From: DAOMOP01 sp035444405
Lineage (GTDB): Bacteria > Pseudomonadota > Gammaproteobacteria > Burkholderiales > Rhodocyclaceae
DNA length: 30,658 bases
Direction of reading: 5' to 3'
Assembly (NCBI GenBank): GCA_035444405.1
Contig: DAOMOP010000027.1
Coordinates: forward strand, 1 to 30,658
This document shows positions 9,001 through 17,244 of this stretch, piece after piece. The notes beneath the pieces are model-generated. The model ran no database searches and had not been told where the DNA came from. It was given only the letters and a program-made list of their open reading frames with translations. The position numbers and the translations under genes are program-made. The first letter of the stretch is position 1, and the number at the start of each line of letters is the position of its first letter.

Positions 9001-12000
9001 GATCGTGCGCAGCGTGTGGCGCATGGCGATGTCGCACCGCGGGCTGCTGGAGTGGAACCCCTCCAGCGAGGCCGAACGTGCCTCCGCCCAGCGCGGCGCC
9101 CATGGCTTCGCCAGCGTGCTGCGCGCGATGTGGATGGGGCCGGCGCTCGCCATTGCCACGGTGACGCTGCTTGCGCTCACCCATCCGGCCGCGCTCGGTG
9201 TGGCGCTGCCCGTGCTGCTGCTGTGGTTCGCGTCGCCTGCGATCGCGTGGTGGATCAGTCAGCCGCTCGCGCGCCCGGTGGTGGCGCTCTCGCTCGAGCA
9301 GCTCCGGTTCCTGCGCGTGTTGTCGCGTCGGACCTGGGCCTTCTTCGACACTTTCGTCGGCCCGCTGGACCACTGGCTGCCGCCGGACAATTTCCAGGAA
9401 TATCGTGTCGCGCTGGTCGCCCACCGCACCTCGCCGACCAACATCGGCATGGCGCTGCTGGCGAACCTGTCCGCCTACGACTTCGGCTATCTCACCGCCG
9501 GTGGCGTCGTGCAGCGCACGGCAGACACCCTGCACACCCTGGCCGGCCTGGAGCGCCACCGTGGGCATTTCTACAACTGGTACGACACGCGCACGCTGCA
9601 GCCGCTGCCGCCGCTCTATGTGTCCACGGTGGACAGCGGCAACCTCGCTGGCCACCTCATCACCTTGCAGGCAGGGCTGCGCGCGCTCGGCAACGACCCG
9701 ATCGTGCCGGCACGGCTCATCGAGGGCGTGCGCGATACCTTCGCCATCGTCGAGGCGGAGCCCGGCATTGCGCCGGATCGCCTAGCGGCGTTCGCCCGGG
9801 CGCTGGCGGACGCCGCCGGTTCGTCCACCGCAGCATCCTCTGCTTCCCTCGCGGCGCTGCGCGCACGTCTGGCGACCCTGGCGGGGCTCGCGGAGGCGCT
9901 TGTCCCCGCCCAGGGCGAGGGCGCAGGGGGCGAGAACAGACAGGGCGAGCACGCGCGGGGTGACGGTGCACGGGGCGACAGCGCGCTGCTGCGGGAGGCG
10001 CGCACGCCCGAGGGCGCCTGGGGCGAATGGCCCCAGGCGCTTGCGCGCCAGTGTCGTGCGGCGCTGGATGAGGTCGATTTCCTCGCCCCCTGGCTGAGCC
10101 TGGCGCAGCCCCCGGCGGGGCTGGAGGCGGAGCTTGCCGGCGAGCCTGGCGACGAGTTTGCCCACGAATTTGCCGACCCTCTCGCCCGTATCGGCCCGGA
10201 CGCGCCGATTCCGACCCTGCTGGAACTGGCGAGCGTGGACGTGCGCTGCGCACCGCTCATTGCCGATCGCCTGGCGGTGGCAGCGTCCGCAGCCACCGCT
10301 GCAACCGCCGCTCAGCACGCGTGGCTGAGCGAGCTGCAGCACCACCTCGCCACCGCCGGCGCGCGTGCGCGCGAGCGCCTGGCGATGATCGACAGGCTGG
10401 CCGTGCACGCCGGCGAGCTGGGGCACATGGATTTCGGCTTCCTGTACGACCACTCCCGCCACCTGTTCACCATCGGCTACAACGTCGCGGAGCAGCGTGT
10501 CGACGCGAGCTATTACGACCTGCTGGCGTCCGAAGCACGCCTGAGCACCTTCGTCGCCATCGCCCAGGGCCAGATCCCGCAGGAGAGCTGGTTCGCCCTC
10601 GGCCGCCTGCTGACCCGCACCGCGGGCGAGCCGGTGCTGCTGTCGTGGAGTGGGTCGATGTTCGAGTACCTGATGCCGCTGCTGGTGATGCCGACCTACG
10701 ACGACACCCTGCTCGACCAGACCTGCAGGGCGGCGGTGGCGCGCCAGATCGAGTATGGCCGCCAGCGCGGCGTGCCCTGGGGTATCTCGGAGTCCGGCTA
10801 CAACACGGTCGACCTGCACCTCAACTACCAGTACCGCGCCTTCGGCGTGCCCGGGCTGGGACTCAAGCGCGGCCTCGCCGACGATCTGGTGGTCGCACCC
10901 TACGCCTCGGCGCTCGCGCTGATGGTGGCGCCGGAAGAGGCGTGTTCCAACCTGCAGCGCCTGGCCGCGGCGGGTTTCATGGGCCGCTTCGGCCTGTTCG
11001 AAGCCATCGACTACACGCCGGCACGCCAGCGCCGCGGGCAGGAATCCGTGGTGGTGCGCTCGTTCATGGCGCACCACCAGGGCATGACGCTGCTCGCGCT
11101 CGCCCACCTCCTGCTGGCGCGCCCGATGCAGCGCCGCTTCGAGGCCGATCGCGAGTTCCAGTCGGTGCTGCTGCTGCTGCAGGAACGCATCCCGCGCGCG
11201 ACCGAACTGTTTCCACACACCGCCCAGCTCGCCGAGATGCACTCGGCCGCGCCCGGCGAGGAGCCGCCGATCCGCTTCTTCGACACGCCGCATACGCCGA
11301 TGCCCGAGGTCCAGCTGCTGTCCAACGGGCGCTATCACGTCATGCTCAGCAACGCCGGTGGCGGCTACAGCCGGTGGAAGGAGCTCGCGGTCACGCGCTG
11401 GCGCGAAGACGGCACCTGCGACAACCGTGGCGCGTTCTGCTACCTGCGCGAGCTGAGCAGCGGGCAGGTGTGGTCGACCACCTGGCAGCCCACGCTGAAG
11501 CCGCCAGCCGCGTACGAAGCGATCTTTTCCGAAGGTCGCGCCGAGTTTCGCCGCCACGACGTGCTCGGTGACGGGCCGTCGAGGGCGGACGGCGGCAGGG
11601 CGGACGAGATCGAGACCTACACCGAGATCGTGGTCTCGCCCGAGGACGACATCGAGCTGCGCCGGGTGCGCCTCACCAATCGCTCCGGCCAGCGCCGGCA
11701 GATCGAGCTCACCAGCTACGCCGAGGTGGTGATCGCACCGCCGGCCACCGACGCCCTGCATCCGGCGTTCAGCAACCTGTTCGTGCAGACCGAGATCGTG
11801 CGCGCCCGCCAGGCGATCCTGTGCACCCGCCGGCCGCGCTCGCGCGACGAGCAGGCGCCGTGGATGTTCCACCTGATGGCGGTGCGCCCGCAGGCGTCCG
11901 GGGTGGTGTCCGGGGTGGCGACCGAGCTTGGGTCGCAGGTTGGACCCGAGGCCGGGCCGGGCACGGTGTCGTACGAGACCGATCGCGCCCGCTTCGTCGG

Positions 12001-15000
12001 TCGCAACGCAAGCACCGCGGATCCGCTGGCGATGCGCGCCGCCGGGCCGCTGTCCGACAGCGAGGGCTCGGTGCTCGACCCGATCGTCGCCATCCGCTGC
12101 ACCGTCACGCTCGAGGCCGACCAGACGGCCGTGATCGACATCGTCACCGGCGTCGCCGAGCGGCGCGAGCTGGCGGAGTGCCTGATCGACAAGTACCAGG
12201 ACCGCCATCTGGCCGACCGCGTCTTCGAGCTGTCGTGGACGCACAGCCAGGTCGTGCTGCGCCAGCTCGACCTGAGCGACGCCGACGCCCAGCTTCATGC
12301 GCGGCTCGCGAGCGCGGTGCTCTACGCCAACGCGGCGCGCCGGGCCGATGCCAGCGTGCTGGTGCGCAACCATCGCGGCCAGTCCGGGCTGTGGGGCTAC
12401 GCGATCTCGGGCGACCTGCCGATCGTGCTGCTGCAGATCGCCGATGTAGCCAATCTCGACCTCGTCCGCCAACTGGTGCAGGCCCATGCCTACTGGCGGC
12501 TCAAGGGGGTGGCGGTGGACCTGGTGATCTGGAACGAGGAGCACGCCGGCTACCGCCAGCGCCTGCAGGACGAGATCATGGGTTTGATCGCGTCGGGCGT
12601 GGGCGCGAGCGTGATCGACCGACCCGGCGGCATCTTCGTGCGCATGGCCGAGCAGATCGCCAGCGAGGACCGTGTCCTGCTGCAGTCGGTGGCGCGGGTC
12701 GTGCTTTCCGACGCTCGCGGCACCCTCGCCGAACAGCTCGACCAGCCGGTGCCGGCCCGGCCGCGCGAGCCGGCCTTTCAGCCCAGGCGCGGCGAAGCGC
12801 TGGCGGTTCCGCCCGCTAGCGTGGCGAACGGTGTTGCGCTGCGCACGGACCTGATCCTGTGCAACGGGCTCGGCGGTTTCACGGCCGATGGCCGCGAGTA
12901 TGTGATCACACTCGCACCCGGGCAGGTCACGCCCGCGCCGTGGGTGAACGTGCTGGCCAATGCGTCTTTCGGCACCGTGCTGTCGGAGAGCGGGGCGGCC
13001 TACACCTGGGGCGAGAACGCGCACGAGTTCCGCCTGACGCCGTGGGACAACGACCCGGTCGGCGATGCGGGTGGCGAGGCGCTCTATCTGCGCGACGAAG
13101 ACAGCGGCGCAAGCTGGTCACCGACGCCGCAGCCGATGCGCGCCGATGCCACCTATGTCATCCGCCACGGCTTTGGCTACAGCGTGTTCGAGACGCGGGT
13201 GCATGGCATCGTCTCCGAGCTGTGGGTCTATGTCGCCACCGATGCCGCGATCAAGTTCTCGGTGCTGAAGCTGCGCAACGAATCCGGCCGGCCGCGCCGG
13301 CTGTCGGCGACGGCCTGTGTCGACTGGGTGCTGGGTGACCTGCGGCCGAAGTCGGCCATGCATGTCAGCACCGCGATCGACCCCGACAGCGGTGTGCTGC
13401 TGGCGCGCAACCCCTTCAACGCCGAGTTTGCCGGGTGCGTGGCCTTCCTCGACGTCGATGATCCGACGCGCAGGGTGAGCGGCGACCGCGCCGAATTCCT
13501 CGGCCGCAACGGCAGCATCCGTGATCCGGCGGCGCTGCGGCGCGCGCGCCTGTCGGGCATGGTGGGGGCGGGGCTGGACCCCTGTGGAGCGATCCAGGTC
13601 ACGGTCGAGCTGGCGGTTGGGCAGGCGCGCGAGATCGTGTTCCGCCTCGGCGTCGGCCGCAACGCCGACGAGGCCGGCGCGCTCGTGCGGCGTTTTCGCG
13701 GAGCGGAAGCCGCGCGCACGGCGCTCGAGGCGGTGTGGCAGCACTGGAACCACAGCCTCGGCGCGGTGCAGGTCGAGACCCCCGAGCCCGCGCTCGATGT
13801 GCTCGCCAACGGCTGGCTGATGTACCAGACCCTGGCGTGCCGGATGTGGGCGCGCAGCGGCTACTACCAGTCGGGCGGCGCCTTCGGTTTTCGCGATCAG
13901 CTGCAGGACGCGATGGCGCTGGTCCACGCCGAACCCGCGCTGGTGCGCGCGCACCTGCTGCTGTGCGCGAGTCGCCAGTTCCAGGAGGGCGACGTGCAGC
14001 ACTGGTGGCACCCGCCCGCCGGCCGCGGCGTGCGCACCCAGTGTTCGGACGACTACCTGTGGCTGCCGCTGGCGGTGTGTCGCTACGTGCGCACCACGGG
14101 CGACACCGGGGTGCTCGACGAGCGCCAGCCCTTCCTCGAGGGCCGGCCGGTGCTGCCCGAGGAGGATTCCTACTACGACCTGCCCCTGCGCTCGAGTGAC
14201 GAAGCCAGCCTCTACGAGCACTGCGTGCGCGCCATCCGCCACGGCCTGCGCTTCGGCGAGCGCGGCCTGCCCCTGATGGGCTCGGGCGACTGGAACGACG
14301 GCATGAACCTGGTCGGCATCGAGGGCCGGGGCGAGAGCGTGTGGCTGGGCTTCTTCCTGTGCGAGGTGCTGGGGTGCTTCGCCGGGCTGGCTGAAACCCG
14401 CGGCGACCACGATTTCGCGGGCTTGTGCCGCGGCGAGGCCACGGCGCTGCGCGAGCGCATCGAACAGCACGCCTGGGACGGCGACTGGTACCGCCGCGCG
14501 TGGTTCGACGACGGCACGGTGCTGGGCTCGGCGCAGGGCGTGGAATGCCGCATCGACTCGATCTCGCAGAGCTGGTCGGTGCTCGCCGGCGTCGCCGACG
14601 AGGCGCGCTCGCGGCGGGCGATGCAGGCGCTCGATACGCACCTCGTGCGGCGCGCCGACGGCCTCGTCCAGTTGCTCGAGCCGCCCTTCGACAGCGCCAG
14701 CCACAATGGCGCCAGCCTCGACCCCGGCTACATCCGCGGCTACGTCCCGGGCGTGCGCGAGAACGGCGGCCAATACACCCATGGTGCGATCTGGGCGGCG
14801 ATGGCCTTTGCCGCCCTCGGCGACGGCGAGCGGGCGTGGGAGCTGCTGCGCATCATCAATCCGGTGAACCACGCGCATTCGCCCCGGGCGATCGACATCT
14901 ACAAGGCGGAGCCCTACGTCGTTGCCGCGGATGTCTATGCGCGCGCACCGCACACCGGGCGCGGCGGCTGGAGCTGGTACACCGGCTCGGCGGGCTGGAT

Positions 15001-15310
15001 GTACCGCTTGATGGTGGAGTCGCTGCTGGGCTTGCGCGTGGAAGGCGATCGGCTGTGGCTGGTGCCGAACCTGCCGGCCGAGTGGCCGCAGTTCAGGCTT
15101 CACTACCGTTATCGGGAAACCGTGTACCACATCCTCATCGTGCAGCACCCCGCCCGCGGCGATGCGGCGGGCGGTCTTCAGCGGGTGAGGCTCGATGGGG
15201 AGGAACTGGCTGACCGCACGATGACGCTGGTGGACGATCGGCGCGAGCATCGGGTCGAGGTGGATTTCTGGCGCAAGGCCGAGGCCGCGGGCCTGGGCGG
15301 CGGGGTGTGA
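6095..15310 (+). CDS. ndvB: cyclic beta-1,2-glucan synthase (NdvB/Cgs type)
   Basis: A 3071-residue inner-membrane enzyme that makes cyclic beta-1,2-glucan from UDP-glucose, the osmoregulated periplasmic glucan of rhizobia and Brucella. Order: an N-terminal soluble region; membrane segments about 430-490; the GT84 glycosyltransferase with D658-T-D660 (VITLDTDTQLP) and RRHRWIRGDWQ 803-813; further membrane helices about 895-1100; a glucoamylase-like domain near 1470-1700 with AHHQGMTLLALAHLLL; then two GT36/GH94-type sugar-binding parts and a GH94 phosphorylase barrel with GSGDWNDGMNL (D2732, D2735), thought to trim chain length. Known homologues are about 2830-2870 residues. The excess lies partly in low-complexity inserts at about 828-866 (Gln/Ala/Pro), 1269-1300 (Gly/Glu/Arg) and 1929-1956. 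The ATG at 6095 has only a weak ribosome site and likely relies on coupling to the BON gene. No frameshift is seen. Confidence 0.95.
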   Translation: MSFPRPLLKQIIDGSRGVFLSIFPALRTLTGGHDAAELPLRAELFSSEQMVQHGKALAATHELATGPRPDQLLTRLAANEHALVEASRRLTTAVTENRRITPAGEWLLDNFYLIEEQIRTARRHLPRGYSVGLPRLANGPSAGQPRVYDLMLEIVSHGDGRVDAEELRRFIAAYQTVSALKLGELWAIPIMLRLALVESLRRTSVRVADACAERDLADAWADRVIEAADTDPKSLILVLADLARSSPPMSCTFVAGLVRRFQHRGPALALPLSWIEQQLAEHGMTIEQSIQAENQQQAADQVSISNSIGSLRLLSALDWRAFVETMSVVEHALCEDPARMYAGMDFATRDRYRHVVEAISKKSACSEGEVAHQAVALARDSAPGGESSARADHVGFYLIDKGRPVLERTVAYRRSWCAVLRARAARCPLTLYLGAIALLSVAVAGALIGQLHAGVASAGKLAWLPPAAALLALLAASRLGAALVNWLATLLATPHPLPRMDFAAGIPPQWRTLVVVPTMLTSADNVDELVEALEVRFLANRDDSLHFGLLTDLLDARQEKLPEDAALVERAHLAIKALNRKYGAGRTDAEGDIFFLFHRPRRWNPKEGVWMGHERKRGKLAELNALLRCIPAAPGTGFACVIGDTAALSGVKFVITLDTDTQLPRDAARALVAAMAHPLNRPQHDRVTRRVVAGYGILQPAVAISLPGASRSRYARLNGGEPGIDPYTRAVSDVYQDLFGEGSFVGKGIYDVEAFEHCLGDRFPPDRILSHDLLEGCYVRSGLLSDVSLYEDHPARYSTDVSRRHRWIRGDWQLIAWLRSRVPVQCADPAAGEGAQGQAAEKQAPRVPASHFQATQSQASCLEPNPLSALSRWKLFDNLRRSLVPAALVLLLVLGWIVPGVAWAWTLSVIAIVLLPSVLATLHEFVRKPQEVTWRQHLSATRIAAARRGGQVVFELACLPYEAWFSLDAIVRSVWRMAMSHRGLLEWNPSSEAERASAQRGAHGFASVLRAMWMGPALAIATVTLLALTHPAALGVALPVLLLWFASPAIAWWISQPLARPVVALSLEQLRFLRVLSRRTWAFFDTFVGPLDHWLPPDNFQEYRVALVAHRTSPTNIGMALLANLSAYDFGYLTAGGVVQRTADTLHTLAGLERHRGHFYNWYDTRTLQPLPPLYVSTVDSGNLAGHLITLQAGLRALGNDPIVPARLIEGVRDTFAIVEAEPGIAPDRLAAFARALADAAGSSTAASSASLAALRARLATLAGLAEALVPAQGEGAGGENRQGEHARGDGARGDSALLREARTPEGAWGEWPQALARQCRAALDEVDFLAPWLSLAQPPAGLEAELAGEPGDEFAHEFADPLARIGPDAPIPTLLELASVDVRCAPLIADRLAVAASAATAATAAQHAWLSELQHHLATAGARARERLAMIDRLAVHAGELGHMDFGFLYDHSRHLFTIGYNVAEQRVDASYYDLLASEARLSTFVAIAQGQIPQESWFALGRLLTRTAGEPVLLSWSGSMFEYLMPLLVMPTYDDTLLDQTCRAAVARQIEYGRQRGVPWGISESGYNTVDLHLNYQYRAFGVPGLGLKRGLADDLVVAPYASALALMVAPEEACSNLQRLAAAGFMGRFGLFEAIDYTPARQRRGQESVVVRSFMAHHQGMTLLALAHLLLARPMQRRFEADREFQSVLLLLQERIPRATELFPHTAQLAEMHSAAPGEEPPIRFFDTPHTPMPEVQLLSNGRYHVMLSNAGGGYSRWKELAVTRWREDGTCDNRGAFCYLRELSSGQVWSTTWQPTLKPPAAYEAIFSEGRAEFRRHDVLGDGPSRADGGRADEIETYTEIVVSPEDDIELRRVRLTNRSGQRRQIELTSYAEVVIAPPATDALHPAFSNLFVQTEIVRARQAILCTRRPRSRDEQAPWMFHLMAVRPQASGVVSGVATELGSQVGPEAGPGTVSYETDRARFVGRNASTADPLAMRAAGPLSDSEGSVLDPIVAIRCTVTLEADQTAVIDIVTGVAERRELAECLIDKYQDRHLADRVFELSWTHSQVVLRQLDLSDADAQLHARLASAVLYANAARRADASVLVRNHRGQSGLWGYAISGDLPIVLLQIADVANLDLVRQLVQAHAYWRLKGVAVDLVIWNEEHAGYRQRLQDEIMGLIASGVGASVIDRPGGIFVRMAEQIASEDRVLLQSVARVVLSDARGTLAEQLDQPVPARPREPAFQPRRGEALAVPPASVANGVALRTDLILCNGLGGFTADGREYVITLAPGQVTPAPWVNVLANASFGTVLSESGAAYTWGENAHEFRLTPWDNDPVGDAGGEALYLRDEDSGASWSPTPQPMRADATYVIRHGFGYSVFETRVHGIVSELWVYVATDAAIKFSVLKLRNESGRPRRLSATACVDWVLGDLRPKSAMHVSTAIDPDSGVLLARNPFNAEFAGCVAFLDVDDPTRRVSGDRAEFLGRNGSIRDPAALRRARLSGMVGAGLDPCGAIQVTVELAVGQAREIVFRLGVGRNADEAGALVRRFRGAEAARTALEAVWQHWNHSLGAVQVETPEPALDVLANGWLMYQTLACRMWARSGYYQSGGAFGFRDQLQDAMALVHAEPALVRAHLLLCASRQFQEGDVQHWWHPPAGRGVRTQCSDDYLWLPLAVCRYVRTTGDTGVLDERQPFLEGRPVLPEEDSYYDLPLRSSDEASLYEHCVRAIRHGLRFGERGLPLMGSGDWNDGMNLVGIEGRGESVWLGFFLCEVLGCFAGLAETRGDHDFAGLCRGEATALRERIEQHAWDGDWYRRAWFDDGTVLGSAQGVECRIDSISQSWSVLAGVADEARSRRAMQALDTHLVRRADGLVQLLEPPFDSASHNGASLDPGYIRGYVPGVRENGGQYTHGAIWAAMAFAALGDGERAWELLRIINPVNHAHSPRAIDIYKAEPYVVAADVYARAPHTGRGGWSWYTGSAGWMYRLMVESLLGLRVEGDRLWLVPNLPAEWPQFRLHYRYRETVYHILIVQHPARGDAAGGLQRVRLDGEELADRTMTLVDDRREHRVEVDFWRKAEAAGLGGGV

Positions 15311-15342
15311 GCGCAGCGCGCCGGGCGCGGTGATGCAGGGGT

Positions 15343-15365
15343 GGGCACGCAGAGGGCGTGCGCCC
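15343..15365. terminator. hairpin between ndvB and the converging Lys-rich gene
   Basis: GGGCACGC (15343-15350) pairs with GCGTG (15356-15360) and CCC (15363-15365), eight pairs with a two-base bulge and an AGAGG loop. It sits between two converging stop codons, overlapping none. No T-run follows, so termination here is a guess. Confidence 0.3.
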
Positions 15366-15368
15366 GAT

Positions 15369-15497
15369 TCAACGGGGGGTGATCAGCGGAACGCTGTCGT
15401 TGGCGTGCTTCTTGGCCTGCTTGGCGGCTTTCTTTTCCTTCGGGTCGAGGGCGGGCTGTTTCTTGGCTTCCTTGTTGCTTTTTCGGATCTTGTTCAT
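15369..15497 (-). CDS. 42-residue Lys-rich small protein
   Basis: A 42-residue, strongly basic protein: MNKIRKSNKEAKKQPALDP, then KEKKAAKQAKKHANDSVPLITPR. The ATG at 15497 follows AGGAG with seven bases between. About one third of the residues are Lys or Arg, arranged as a likely amphipathic helix in the KEKKAAKQAKK part. Similar KSNKEAKKQP...LTPKEKKAAKQAKK miniproteins are annotated as hypothetical in many betaproteobacteria (recalled, not checked). The charge suggests nucleic-acid or ribosome contact, which is inference only. A possible sigma-S-like -10 (CTATAGT) lies about 45 bases upstream. It converges on ndvB. Confidence 0.7.
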   Translation of the reverse strand: MNKIRKSNKEAKKQPALDPKEKKAAKQAKKHANDSVPLITPR

Positions 15498-15539
15498 GGT
15501 CGTGCTCCTGATGCGGATCGGCGAATACCGTCCCTCTTC

Positions 15540-15546
15540 ACTATAG
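15540..15546 (-). promoter_or_regulatory. possible -10 element of the Lys-rich small gene
   Basis: Read on the minus strand, CCTATAGTG contains TATAGT (15545-15540) preceded by C, close to both the TATAAT consensus and the sigma-S pattern CTATACT. No -35 box has good spacing. It lies 43 bases upstream of the start at 15497, a sensible leader length. Confidence 0.35.
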
Positions 15547-15620
15547 GCCGATCGCGGACACAAAACCGGCATCTGCAAAAGATAGCTTCACCGGCGCGCC
15601 CCACTGCGGCTCGAGTCGAT

Positions 15621-16856
15621 TCAGATTGCCGACGACGCGCGTTCGAGTCTTGCCACGTCCTCGGCCAGTGCCAGGGCATGGCGGGCGCGCTCCAGCGCAA
15701 GCATCGACTGATGCCGTGCCGCCGCACGAAACTCGGGATGGTCGAGCCCGGCCAGGGCGTGCAGGGTCTTCTGCAGCCGGATACAGACCGCGAGCGTGCC
15801 GGCGCCGGATTCGGAAATCGGCGAGAAGGCATCGTCGAACAGATCGTCGACCGCCAGCGCCGGAACGAAGACGTGGGGGTAGAAGATCTCGCTATCATCG
15901 TCACGGGGCTCGGCCAGGATGGCGAGCACGCGCACCAGGGCGGCCAGCGTGGCGATCGCCGTACCGGGGTCGTTGATGGCGGGGGAGAGGGCCTTCGATG
16001 CGATCTCCGACAACACGATGAGACCGAAGCGCGGGTCCTGGTCGAACGAACGCCGCACACCGACATTGAAGGCGTCGCGCACGGCCTGAAGCGCGGCGTC
16101 ATCCGGCGTGAAATCGAGCCATGCAATCGGCCTTGCCGTATCGACGAAGGCGCCCGGCAGGGCATCGACGTGGATCTCGCCGCCGGCCACCGCCGCCACA
16201 CGCTCGAGCGCCTCGACGTCGATGTGCTGCACGTAGCCGATCTTCGCGCTTGTGACCTGCGCGACCGTCGGCGCCCGTCCGGCCCGCATGCGCGCGCCGA
16301 TGCAGGGGTGCTTCCAGCGTGCGCGCATGGCATGGACGGCCGCGGCTTCGACCCGGTCGATGGCGTCCCCCACTCGGCCGAACCGCGCGAGCAGATCGAT
16401 CCAGCGCAGCAGGGTGATGACGATGACGGCGATGACGCCGATCGTGCCGACGAACAGCACCACGCGCCCGCTGTCGCCATAGACGCCGGCGTTGAGCGCG
16501 ATGATGCCGACCAGACTGAACAGAAAACTGCCGATGAAGGTGGCGAGCGCGTTCTGCGCGCTGCTGTCCTGGATCAGCAGTTCGGCGACCCGCGGCGTGG
16601 TGGCGCTCGACGCGGTGGCGTAGGCCGACACCATGGTCGCGAGCGAGAAGGTGGTCACCGCCAGCATGCTCGAGGCCAGGATCTGCAGCACGTTGCCGAC
16701 CGAGGCCGCGCCGATCTTGCCCGACCAGTCGGCGGGAATCAGGGGTGCGAGGGCAATGCCGATGATGGCGGTGAAGATGCCGGCCACGGCAAAGATGCTC
16801 GCCCGCACCCAGAGGCGGCGGGCGAGTTCGGTGATCAACCAGCGCAGATTTGGCAC
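15621..16856 (-). CDS. DUF2254 predicted membrane protein
   Basis: A 411-residue protein of the DUF2254 family. Four hydrophobic segments fill the N-terminal part: about 19-40, 55-77 (LQILASSMLAVTTFSLATMV), 104-125 (ALATFIGSFLFSLVGIIAL) and 130-152. Family wording such as SATTPRVAELLIQDSSAQNALATFIGSFLFSL and LSEIASKALSPAINDPGTA is present. The C-terminal two thirds is soluble and lacks a known catalytic motif. The family has no established function. The start is the GTG at 16856, where the sequence matches the expected MPNLRWL opening, but the ribosome site is weak. It follows the lmo0937-type gene in the same direction with a gap of about 107 bases. Confidence 0.88.
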   Translation of the reverse strand: MPNLRWLITELARRLWVRASIFAVAGIFTAIIGIALAPLIPADWSGKIGAASVGNVLQILASSMLAVTTFSLATMVSAYATASSATTPRVAELLIQDSSAQNALATFIGSFLFSLVGIIALNAGVYGDSGRVVLFVGTIGVIAVIVITLLRWIDLLARFGRVGDAIDRVEAAAVHAMRARWKHPCIGARMRAGRAPTVAQVTSAKIGYVQHIDVEALERVAAVAGGEIHVDALPGAFVDTARPIAWLDFTPDDAALQAVRDAFNVGVRRSFDQDPRFGLIVLSEIASKALSPAINDPGTAIATLAALVRVLAILAEPRDDDSEIFYPHVFVPALAVDDLFDDAFSPISESGAGTLAVCIRLQKTLHALAGLDHPEFRAAARHQSMLALERARHALALAEDVARLERASSAI

Positions 16857-16963
16857 ACTCGACGTCCCGGTGTATTTCAGGCTGACCCTGAGATACGGGG
16901 ATTATGGCGCCTGTAGTGTCGCTTCTGCTGCTTCGGGCTGAGCTTTGGCGTGCGCCGTGCCGA

Positions 16964-17113
16964 TCAGAGGCGGCGGCGTCCGCCGATCACCTGGAGCAGG
17001 ATGACGATGACCGCGATCACCAGCAGGACGTGGATGAAACCACCGATGGTGGTCGAGGTGACCAATCCGAGCAGCCACAGGACGAGCAATATGACGGCGA
17101 TGGTGTAGAGCAT
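16964..17113 (-). CDS. lmo0937-type small membrane protein
   Basis: A 49-residue protein: MLYTIAVILLVLWLLGLVTSTTIGGFIHVLLVIAVIVILLQVIGGRRRL. Two hydrophobic helices are separated by the SxTIGGFIH turn that defines the lmo0937 family of unnamed bacterial membrane miniproteins. The ATG at 17113 follows GGAGG closely. No function is established; such genes often accompany stress proteins like CsbD. A longer in-frame ORF (136 residues) adds only low-quality Arg-rich sequence and is rejected. Confidence 0.83.
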   Translation of the reverse strand: MLYTIAVILLVLWLLGLVTSTTIGGFIHVLLVIAVIVILLQVIGGRRRL

Positions 17114-17244
17114 GGAGTCCTCCGTTATCGATTGTGCAGGGCTCACTATCGACGCCATTGCGGCGGGCGTCGGTATCCTGTCGCACATAAGCGGCGGAGG
17201 GGGCTTTCGCAAGGTGGGGCGCGCGAGCGCGCGCAGGCCCGGTT

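Noticed and set aside
9782..13024. 1080-residue open frame on the minus strand inside ndvB
   Set aside because: It is an antisense shadow produced by high-GC codon use: no recognisable domain, a His/Arg/Gly/Gln-biased composition, and full overlap with a strongly supported gene. The same holds for 13118-15250, 5345-7210 (621 residues) and 8011-9963.
15330..16916. 528-residue plus-strand frame opposite the DUF2254 gene
   Set aside because: Composition biased to Arg/Gly/Asp/Gln, no domain, and the opposite strand encodes a recognised membrane family.
17221..17240. GCGCGCG/CGCGCGC palindrome downstream of the cyclic-di-GMP gene
   Set aside because: Simple alternating GC sequence expected by chance in this base composition, no T-run and no wider symmetry.
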